12,747 nt of DNA, taken from assembly GCA_003024985.2 (NCBI GenBank), contig PXIH01S0034417.1. One strand, 5' to 3'. Origin of the DNA: Euperipatoides rowelli (lineage: Eukaryota; Onychophora; Udeonychophora; Euonychophora; Peripatopsidae). A program made the position numbers and the translations under genes. Positions 1-7,929 of the stretch are shown in pieces (the stretch's first letter is position 1; every line of letters starts with the position of its first letter). The notes under the pieces were generated by a model. It did not search any database. It was not told where the DNA came from and saw only the letters and a program-made list of their open reading frames with translations.

Positions 1-1122
1 GTAATTTGATATATTTTTTAGTGCGAATTATGAGATGTAACTCACTGTATATAAGTATATTGTGTGTGCTTATATTTAGTTATTTATTATAACTTGGTTA
101 GGTCTACTAGACCTTTACAATATTTACTCTGTGCATACAGTATACTGTATATATATATATTGTTTACATATACAGTATATGAATAAAATAATACCTTTAC
201 GTATAAGAATACTATTATTAATATTTTGTTTAGCAAATATAGTTTTGGTTTGAGTTCTACCTAGGAAACTTGGCTAAATTATTTTTTTTTTTTTTGCAAA
301 TAGTACTTTTTTATTATTACAAGAATACAATCAGTAGTGGGTTATTTTTTATTTATCCGTCTACTGACACATTTCACAGTAAGGAGACTATTATAGGCTA
401 ACTTACCTACCCCTTTTCATTCTTAATAGATAACAGAGTAGTAAACAACCTTTTAGATGAGAATTAGATTCAGTTTTTAAATTACATTTTTTTCATATAG
501 AGTTTTTTTTTTACTTCATTACAAAATTTTGTCTGGCCTCCTTCTTGATGAGTGCCATATTATGTCAAATGTAAATATTAGTTAAAATATGGTGTTTAAC
601 CTTTTTGAGAGAATACTAAAGTACTCTCAATTTTAAAATGGCACAGAGAGTTTGTTTTTACTTAGACCGAATAAATGCAGTTTTTAAATTTTTCGAAGCC
701 AATTTATGCATTACAGGCTTCTTATTTACATTTTTAAAAACTAGGATTTGGGTAGGAATTTTTCTATATCTTTCTAATTTTTATTGGACCTAAATTCTCA
801 CGATATTGAATTGATATCAAATATAAAGTATAGCCGTTTAGATTATACCCTTGAATAAAAATGAAAATAATTTTTATACCTCAATTTTCACCCTATTCAA
901 TGATTTAATCTAAATTATGAATCAGGATTTTTTACACAATTTTTTTTTTTAATATTTAAATGTTGATATTTTATCAGTTTCTTACGGTATTTAAAATTAA
1001 TATATTTTTTTATTCCAAATTTCCAGCTGGTTATTATTATTATGAGATCTACAATTTTGTCAGTATTTTAATTTCTTTATATTCCTGAAATTTAAATGTT
1101 TTTTTCTGTGGAACGTGTATCA
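1..1122. other. AT-rich spacer, no gene seen
   Basis: Both strands are full of stops and homopolymer runs, including a T run near 280-295 and others near 505 and 945. I see no reading frame resembling a known protein, no tRNA-like fold and no recognisable transposon terminus. Apart from the palindromic microsatellite listed separately, nothing in it can be named. Confidence 0.7.
137..180. repeat. TATACTGTATA-type palindromic microsatellite
   Basis: The tract contains the perfect palindrome CAGTATACTG (139-148), then a TA repeat, then ATATACAGTATAT. The two flanks are inverted copies of each other, so the tract could fold back. The same ACTGTATA/TACAGTAT words recur near 5325-5395 and at the right edge of the window, suggesting a genome-wide simple-repeat family rather than a regulatory site. 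Confidence 0.75.
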
Positions 1123-1130
1123 GTTGAACC

Positions 1131-1822
1131 AGTGTTTCACAAACTGGGGGTCGTGACTCCTAGGGGGACGTGGTAATGATTGAAGGGGGTTGTGAGCTTG
1201 AGGAAAAAAAATATATATTTTAGAATTATTCTTTTGAAGCTTTAAGATACCGTTATTAAACACATTATTATAAAATTGAATCTTTAGATTTTTTTTCTAT
1301 TTCTTAATTACCGTAATATAAAAATAATTTAAAATTTATCAAATTATGTTTTTTGCACTTAGGTAATAATTAGCTGACCATTATTTAACATTTTAGTTTC
1401 TTGATTACTAAACTGCCTGACAAGTGACCACCTGGAATCATTTTCATTCTTATGCATATTATATTACGGTTTTGCCGTCTTTTTTTTAATCAATCGAATG
1501 GTGGAATTATAAAGAAAAACAAATAAGCTCAAGATTGTCATTCATAAAATAAGCCAATTTTATAAATTAAATAGGACAAATTATATGTCAAATTTGTTTT
1601 AAATTATTTAATTATTAATGAATTTAAAACAAAACTACAGGCTTTATTAAATTTGACTATTATTTACAGTATTTAATTTACAGTAGTAGTTTATTTTATT
1701 AATGATTAAGATTTTTTTAAACCCACATGTCAGAAAAAATAGTGTTGGGGGTCATGCTCGAGTAATTTTAACATTTGGTTCTTTTTAAGGGTTTCGACTC
1801 CAAAAAGTTTGAGAACTACTCT
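1131..1822. mobile_element. Non-autonomous hAT-like DNA transposon
   Basis: The left end reads AGTGTTTCACAAACTGGGGG and the right end finishes with GTTTGAGAACTACTCT. These are imperfect terminal inverted repeats of the CAGTGGTTCTCAAACT class with a subterminal GGGGTCGTGACTCC-type palindrome, known from hAT families including the SPIN-like ones. Flanking bases 1123-1130 (GTTGAACC) and 1823-1830 (GTTAAACT) agree at 6 of 8 positions, consistent with a decayed 8-bp hAT target duplication. The roughly 690-bp interior is AT-rich with no transposase-like frame, so it would have needed a transposase supplied elsewhere. Subterminal GGGGGTCATGCTCGAG near 1745 echoes the left end. The exact boundary is uncertain by a base because the terminal CAG/CTG overlaps the duplication. 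Confidence 0.75.
1593..1633. repeat. 13-bp perfect inverted repeat inside the hAT element
   Basis: TTTGTTTTAAATT (1593-1605) is followed after a 15-base AT spacer by its exact reverse complement (1621-1633). It lies within the non-autonomous hAT element. It may be an internal fold of that element or chance in AT-rich DNA; the arm length favours something above chance. Confidence 0.6.
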
Positions 1823-1830
1823 GTTAAACT

Positions 1831-2808
1831 ATGATGTACGCCCATTATCAATTAAATGCATAGAACAACTTACAGGATCTTCTGAGAGAGAATATTGATG
1901 GTGTTAAAATGAATCGTAGTAAATCAGACATACTGAACTTTACACTATCGTTTGATATTTTGATTATTTTAATTGATAACTTTATTTTTTTTAGTGTATA
2001 TGTTAATAGCCTAAACTCTTGAATATTAATAATTTTTATTATATTTATGATGTTGATAGACTACTTTCTGAATTATTTCATATTTGTCATATATAGTTCC
2101 TATTTAAATTATTTAGGAAATCTATAGGGGATTTAACTTATTTTTCAAAAACATTCTAAATTTAACTTCAAGTTTTGCTTCCTTGTTTAAACCAAGGATC
2201 CCCATTATTAACATAATTACTCCAAACAAAAGAAGGACTTTCCCTATTTTGTTGGGCTTTTGCTGTACTGGTATCTCTGCAGGAGCTTGCAAAATTTAAC
2301 CACACATTATGTTCCTGGAAATTTTGGCTGTTCCTTTTTATTGTACTTTAATTTAACTTAATTCTAATTGGAAATTTGACTATTCTAAATTTTAGACATA
2401 GGCTACACATTTTTCAACTTTAATTTACCTTCAAATTTGGTAATAGGTCTAAGTTTTCAAATAAATGTCTCATGATTTTATTTAATCAATAATAAAGTTT
2501 AACCTTCAATTTTATGTAAATGAGTTTCTAAAAAATTAAAAAAAAAAAATCCAAAAGATTAAAGGACATTCTGATCTTGAGGCTTGATACTATAAGAAAA
2601 AACCTGCGCTTGTCATACACGATGAAAAGGTGAAAGTTGACTTGAATTCTTCATGTTTTACTCTCTTGTGAATAGAATAGGATATTAAAAAAAAAATCTG
2701 GAATGTTAAAATACTTGATTGATAAACTAGAGATAAACTAATTAAGTATTTTGTATGTCTACTCTTTGTCTTTATGACTTAGTTACAGCAATTTGGCTAT
2801 TGTTTTAG
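1831..2808. other. AT-rich spacer, no gene seen
   Basis: This stretch separates the first hAT element from the Tc1/mariner remnant. Neither strand shows a protein-like frame. The lower part, about 2560-2808, may hold the degraded 3' flank of the Tc1/mariner copy, but I could not recognise its terminal inverted repeat. A slightly less AT-rich piece at 2190-2330 resembles nothing I can name. Confidence 0.6.
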
Positions 2809-3545
2809 ATGTAATTAATGTAAATGGCTGGCTTGTTATGCCTGTTCCAAGATTTAAATAAGTTCTTGTATATCTGAGATCATATGCCATTTCATCCTTT
2901 TCAGGTTCTAATTCTTTGTATAGCTCTAGAAATTGATGTAAGAACACTGGCCATGTCATTTCAAGAAATTGAAATATTTTGGGGTAATATTCTTGATTAT
3001 GCCGCTTGGCAAATCACTCCTTGACAATAATTTTGGATTATTGTCCTGCTGAAATATGAATTACCTAAAGCTGAACAGTCTTCGAGCTGATTGGATAATC
3101 ATATTTTTGAGGAGTAACAATGTTGCCCTAAATTGAAATGTTTGCTTTTATCTGCATAACTGAAGTAGCCCCAATCCATTAAAATGATGTCACCATGCTT
3201 AATGATTTCCAGTAATTTGATCATGGAAAAATTTCAGACAGGCTGTTTGTTTGAGTGTCAAACAAACTAAATTTATTTTTGTTGTACTACAGACACATAC
3301 CACTAATTCAGGGTCTGTTTTTTTTATTGGGTCAAGTGAACTAGAACTGAGCTTTTATGTTTTCCATGCTAAGTAACAGCTTTATGTAGGAACAAATGCC
3401 TTAAATTTGGCCTCATGTAATCTATTCCTAACAACTTTAACACAATTTAATTCTCACTCACAGCTCATTCTTGATCTGTTGCACTTACTTGAATCCAGAT
3501 CAATTAGCAGGCAATTTTATTCTATTATCATCTTGTGGTATTGTG
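2809..3545 (-). pseudogene. Tc1/mariner transposase pseudogene
   Basis: The intact family protein binds the element's inverted repeats and moves it by cut-and-paste with a DD(E/D) catalytic triad, usually over about 340 residues. Read on the minus strand, pieces appear in the right order but in different frames. DDNRIKLPAN then QQIKNEL (3532-3461) and VVRNRLHEAKFKAF (3436-3395) match the DNA-binding helix-turn-helix region. HGDIILMDWGYFS (3197-3162) matches the strand motif before the second catalytic residue. FQQDNNPK (3054-3031) holds the second catalytic Asp. EMTWP (2962-2948) lies where the third catalytic region begins, and LFKSWNRHNKPAIY near 2860-2815 resembles the C-terminus. At least three frame changes and several stops separate them. 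The first Asp and the third acidic residue are not recognisable. The N-terminal 60 or so residues and both terminal repeats were not found. Confidence 0.85.
3245..3267. repeat. Short hairpin within the transposase remnant
   Basis: GTTTGTTTGA (3245-3254), a 3-base loop GTG, then the exact complement TCAAACAAAC (3258-3267). It sits between the helix-turn-helix and catalytic pieces of the Tc1/mariner pseudogene. It probably arose during decay of the copy and has no evident function. Confidence 0.7.
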
Positions 3546-3660
3546 AATCATTTTATCATAAAATTCTCCTAACGCAAGCTTTGCTGACAATTTCATGCTT
3601 AGCTTTTTATTTCCTTATTCAAAATGTTTTCTTCATGTAAGCAACTATTTTCCCTCAATA

Positions 3661-4168
3661 CATTAGATCAGTGATGTCCAACACAGTCGCCACTCGCCAC
3701 ATGTGGCCAGTGGGTTATGTGCTTTTGGTGAATGTGGCATTGCCACTGAAATATGAAATTTGAATTTAATTCCTAAAGGCTACGACATTGTAAAAAGAAT
3801 GTTTTTTTTAATTTAAAAACCATCGAAATTTTAATCAAAGTAGGCGTTTTTTGAGTTGCGTTTTCTCATTACATGAAATAAATTTAGTTTCATGTATGGT
3901 TTGTTGCAATAAACAACTAACGTGCAATTTTTAATATTACATATTATTTTGAATTTATATTAAAATTATTTCACCCTAAAAAATGGATAAATATTTAAAA
4001 CGACATTCCGATACTGATAATTCAGCTAGGCAACAAGAAGCAACTGGTATATAAAAAATTATTATAAAACATGTTTTTTTTTAATTTCTTTTAATGTGGC
4101 GAATGAAAATTTCTAAACTGACGATTGTGGCTACAATCGAATTTCTGTTGGACACCGCTGCATTATAT
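3661..4168. mobile_element. hAT deletion derivative with 8-bp target duplication
   Basis: The element proper spans 3669-4160 (492 bp). Its left end is CAGTGATGTCCAAC and its right end is GTTGGACACCGCTG; as inverted repeats they match at 12 of 14 positions. The flanks CATTAGAT (3661-3668) and CATTATAT (4161-4168) match at 7 of 8, the 8-bp target duplication characteristic of hAT transposition. A GCCACA word recurs as a subterminal motif (CTCGCCACATGTGGCC near the left; GTGGCGAATG and GTGGCTACAATCG near the right). The interior holds only a short remnant resembling a transposase start, so this is an internally deleted, non-autonomous copy. The good target duplication suggests it is younger than the other elements here. 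It inserted just beyond the recognisable Tc1/mariner remnant. Confidence 0.9.
3983..4054 (+). pseudogene. Remnant N-terminus of a hAT-type transposase
   Basis: A 23-codon frame begins with the residues MDKYLKRHSDTDN and ends at TAA. It lies inside a hAT element with intact ends. Many animal hAT/ZBED-type transposases start with a similar Met-Asp-Lys-aromatic/Leu-basic sequence, so I infer this is what remains after the rest of the gene was deleted. No zinc-finger, DDE or dimerisation region survives. The similarity is short, so chance cannot be excluded; its location inside a hAT element is the main support. Confidence 0.5.
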
Positions 4169-5286
4169 GGATGTTTCTTTATAAGGTTTCGGTGACATTT
4201 TTAAATATTGCTGTACTTGTGAGTGTAAAGTGTAGAAAATTGGGATTGTATAAATCTAGAGAAAATTAGTGATTGTTTCAGCATTTGTGGCTTGATGTGT
4301 CTAGAGCTTATAAAAGTAAGGAGATTGGTTTGAAGGTTTCATTGAGGTCTAGGCTCTTGTAAAATATGCACAATGCAGGTTCGGGATTCTTTTTTTTTTT
4401 AATGTCAATTTACAAAAGATAGTTGAATCTTTTAGAAAAATCAATTTGGACTTCCATCTTTTTCCTTTGAAATATGCAATATTTTGTTTTAAATATGGAT
4501 ATTTTACCATTAATAAATATTCTTAAGCTAAACATCTTCTAATTAAACATGTCAAATTTTAATAAATTATTTAAGCAAGTCGTATACTTAATGTACTACC
4601 ATCTATGCTTTAATATTGAAAAATACTATAAATTGTTAATCAAAACCACTTGTTTACAGGGTGCTTTTAAATTCGGCACTATATTGATTTATTAGGTTAT
4701 ATGAAAAGTAATTGGACATTTATGTTAAAAAATATTTTGTAAAAATTAGCTTTTTTTATGAACAGTGGTCACTATTTGGACTTCTATACATGTAATGGAT
4801 CATTAGTTTTATTACTTCAAGCATGTTTTTAGACCCCTTTCTCTTTCTGGAACAAAGATGTACAGGGTTAAAAAAAAACTATAATCTATGCCATGCCAGA
4901 CTTTTACAATAGAACATGAAATTTGTTTTCATGTTCTTTCATTTTTTCAGATATTCAGATTTTCTAAGTTTGTTAAAGAGATATATTTGCCCTTTTTCTC
5001 GATTATTATAAAAAAAATTGAGTCATTTTCAAAGTTTGGGGTGGGAATGCATTAGATTTGGCATGTTTGTTTGGCAATTCACGACACTTAGCAAATAATA
5101 GTATTATTTTAAATCAATAATTATTCTAGCTTGAATTAATATGAAAATAATTAAAACATAACATTTAAATATTAAATTTAATAAATAAAATGTAATGTAT
5201 TTCAATTTGAGCTTAAAATACTTTTGAATAAAATTGTAAGTAGATAAAAATAATCCATTGCGCTAATAAAAAGTTTAGCCTTAATG
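4169..5286. other. AT-rich spacer, no gene seen
   Basis: No frame on either strand resembles a known protein, and no transposon ends are recognisable. The stretch includes one clean hairpin (4911-4937) and many A/T homopolymers. It may include old repeat DNA too decayed to name. Confidence 0.6.
4911..4937. repeat. 11-bp perfect hairpin
   Basis: AGAACATGAAA (4911-4921), loop TTTGT, then the exact complement TTTCATGTTCT (4927-4937). No gene adjoins it and there is no sign that it terminates or regulates anything. Confidence 0.7.
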
Positions 5287-5410
5287 TACTATACACACGC
5301 ACACAGACATACAAATACACGGCATATATACAGTATATATGTAAATATATCAATCTCTCACTCTATATAATATATACTGTATACACAGTATATATTGTAT
5401 GTACTATATT
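5287..5410. repeat. CA/TA microsatellite with TACTGTATA palindromes
   Basis: An ACACACGCACACAGACATAC tract leads into ATATATACAGTATATATG (about 5325-5341). A perfect inverted repeat follows: ATATATACTGT (5370-5380), spacer ATAC, ACAGTATATAT (5385-5395). The same words occur near 139-180 and at 12736-12747. The tract lies just upstream of the gypsy remnant and may be its insertion neighbourhood. Confidence 0.75.
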
Positions 5411-5418
5411 TCTAATCT

Positions 5419-5620
5419 TGTTACAGTTAGATAATAATACCATACATGTATGCCACCATCCAACTTTTGCACTTTTAGTTAATTCTACAAAATTTTTTAG
5501 TTACATCTGAACTAGTTGTTTGTTAATTATGCTGTAATAAATGATAGTTGCAATATATTAAGTTTATAGTTTATTTGTCTGATCTAAAGACACAACAAAA
5601 CTGGTGATGAATTAAGTTAT
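5419..5620 (+). other. Possible gypsy 5' LTR end and primer-binding site
   Basis: ACACAACA ends at 5597, then after four bases comes TGGTGATGAATTAAGTT (5602-5618). An LTR closing in ...ACAACA followed closely by TGG-initiated sequence is the arrangement of a 5' LTR and tRNA primer-binding site in many animal gypsy elements, and a gag-like start lies 16 bases further on. A TGTT at 5419 would pair with the closing AACA to give an LTR of about 180 bp. That left edge is a guess, because no second LTR copy is present to compare. Confidence 0.35.
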
Positions 5621-5633
5621 CTACATAAAAAAA

Positions 5634-7896
5634 ATGAATTGTAAGCTGGGAAGCTTTGATCCATCAAAAAATGAGATGGAGTAGATCCACAAGGCAGCTT
5701 AAATATAAGGTTGAGGATGATTTAAAATTAAAAACAGTACCCTACCGTACCGGTACTCACTATAATGCATGACACTGCATTTAATTTGTTGTGTGATCTG
5801 TTAAGTCCAGCAAATATGGAAGAAAAATCACAGACATTTTGAACAATTTAGAGCAGCACTTTTCAGCTAAACCTTATTGAGAATCGAAAGATTTAATTTA
5901 CATAGTCGAGTATAACTGGTTCACGAATTTATAGTTGAGTTCACCGCAAAATTATGCAGATTAAGCATAAACTGTGAACTAGAGAAAAAAAACTAAACTT
6001 CTTTTTATCAGATTAATGAAAATTTGGAGTTCGGGACCCAATTATCCAGAAAAGACTTATGCTAGAGAAAGATAATATTTTATTTGAAAATTTAATTAAA
6101 ATATCAGCCACAACTGAGATGGCTAACAAATTCTCTTTTGTTTTAAGAATTAATAGACATTATTACTGATACTTGTACATTTAAGAAAATCGATAAACCT
6201 ATAGTTAACATTATTGACAAACTTAGTAAAAACACCAGTAATAAACATAATGCATATGATTGTAAGTTCATGAACACTACTTGTTATAGTTGCAATAAAA
6301 AATAAAAAAACACATTAAAATGATTTGTCATTATGCAAAACAAAGGAATAATTATTTCAGGCAAAAATCAAAATTAGTGCATTTATTGTGAAAAACAATC
6401 AGTATTTAATACACACATTTGACTATTAAAAAAACCCTGGATAATACACACAAACCTATAATACTTAACCTTACTTTGTATAATAAACTAGACACGGGTG
6501 AAGCGGTGGCAATAATGGTTAACTCAGTGTTTAAAAAATTTTGGTCAGTAGAAAGTTAGTCAACTCCAGTTGTATTAAGAGCATTCAGTCACTTTGTAAA
6601 GCTGATTGGTCTCTGTAAAATCAAATTAGAAGCACACAACAGATAATCTGGATCTTATAATTACAAAAGAGGAATTATCTAAACTACTTGATCAGGCTTG
6701 GTTCCATGCATTGGTTTTGTCCTCAATTATTTTAAATGGATTAGTGGATTTAAATTCTGTAAGCATTTCAGAACATCACTTAAAACATTCTTACATAGTT
6801 TTGAAGAACTTTTTTCTTTTTTTTTTTGTGATGTATTAAGGGACTTACCGCCAAACTATTATTAAAAGAGGATGCTAAACCCAAATTTTTAAAAATCTTG
6901 CAGCTCCTTTCACTCTTTCTTTAGCAATTAAAAAAGAATTAGAAAAAAAAAATTAAAGTTGGGATGCCCTGATCATGTCAGTAATAAAGAAAAATAGAGC
7001 TATTAAATTTGTGGAGACTACAAAGTTGGATTAAACACAAATTTTAAAATAAATATCAACTCAATTATTGATAAATTGTTAGCTAAATTAGCGGGAGGAA
7101 AATTATTTTCAAAGTTAAATGTATCGCAAGCCTACACTTAGCTCAAAATGGAAGAAAGTCAGCTTAATGTCTTACCATTAGAGCTCCTGCGCCATCGTTT
7201 TTTCAACAAGTCTTGGACAGCATTTTCCCTGGAATCCAAAATATTGCATGCTATCTTAATGATATTCTTATTACAAGTGAAATACAAAGAGTATTTAAGC
7301 TTTATTAAATTCTGGTATTCGTTCACATTTAAATAAATGTGAAATTTTTAAGGAAAAGGTAGAGTATCTAGGACATACAATTAATGTAGAAGGGATCCAT
7401 CCCTCTCTGGCTAAGATACAAGCAATCACAGTAGCTCCTTATCCAAGAAATGTAGACTAACTTTGTTCCTTTTTAGGATTAATTATTTACAGAAAATTTA
7501 TTTTAGATTTAGCATCTAAAGTTTCTGATTTAAACAAATTGTTGTGCAAAAATATGAACTGAAATTGGAACTCTTTGGTATGCAAGGAATTTAATATAAT
7601 AAAAGAAACGGTCATATTTAGCAATATACTCACACATTATGACTCATTCCTTCCCATCATTGTAGTATCTGACATTGCATCCTGGGGTTTAGGTGCAGTA
7701 TTATCGCACGCTTTCTAGGACTGATCTGCAAGACCTATAATGTTCGCTTCTCATTGTTAGCTGCTGAAAGGAATTATTCACAGTTAGACAAGAAAGCATT
7801 AGGAATAATTTTTGCAATCAAAAGATTCCATAAATTTATTTTGGAAAACAGTTTATTTTATATACTGATCATAAACTAGTATACTTAAAATGGATA
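5634..7896 (+). pseudogene. Ty3/gypsy gag-pol pseudogene (gag, PR, RT, RNase H)
   Basis: This remnant encoded capsid and replication proteins of a gypsy LTR retrotransposon. In order on the plus strand, across shifting frames, one sees: a gag start KLGSFDPSKNEME (5643-5681); a capsid segment KFGVRDPIIQKRLMLEKDN (from 6020); a broken CCHC knuckle with CYSC (6282-6293) and a frame-shifted HIKMIC (6311-6328); the retropepsin motif LDTGEA (6488-6505); DQAWFHAL (6690-6713), the GR-W region after the protease; RT pieces ICGDYKVGLN (7007-7036), AGGKLFSKLNVSQAY (7091-7135) and YLNDILITS (7252-7278); CEFFKEKVEYLGHTIN (from 7340); and RNase H pieces VVSDIASWGLGAVLSH (7662-7709), ERNYSQLDKKALGI and YTDHK (7861-7875). 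Both visible RT catalytic Asp positions read Asn. About 15 residues before the QQVLD segment are missing. Integrase and the 3' LTR are absent; the copy ends at the fold-back palindrome. Numerous stops and frameshifts make it non-functional. Confidence 0.92.
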
Positions 7897-7923
7897 AGGA
7901 AATATCCATCTTAAGTATACTAG
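7876..7923. repeat. 21-bp fold-back palindrome at the gypsy break
   Basis: The left arm (7876-7896) is gypsy RNase H sequence just after the YTDHK codons. After a 6-base loop AGGAAA, the right arm (7903-7923) is its reverse complement at 20 of 21 positions. Recognisable gypsy sequence ends here and copia-like sequence begins within about 50 bases. The right arm therefore looks like an inverted copy of the left arm created at a breakpoint, rather than ancestral coding sequence. Confidence 0.9.
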
Positions 7924-7929
7924 ATAGAC

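Noticed and set aside
3407-3640. Plus-strand open frame of 77 codons
   Set aside because: It lies opposite the Tc1/mariner DNA-binding region, which makes protein sense on the minus strand. The plus-strand translation is hydrophobic and matches nothing.
5736-5757. AGTACC..GTACCGGTAC palindrome as a regulatory site
   Set aside because: It is a short palindrome within the gypsy gag remnant. No known site or repeated copy in the window supports a function.
7305-7350. TCACATTTAAATAAATGTGA hairpin as a deliberate structure
   Set aside because: It falls in gypsy RT coding sequence just before the CEFFKEKVEYLGH segment and is explained by codons plus AT richness.
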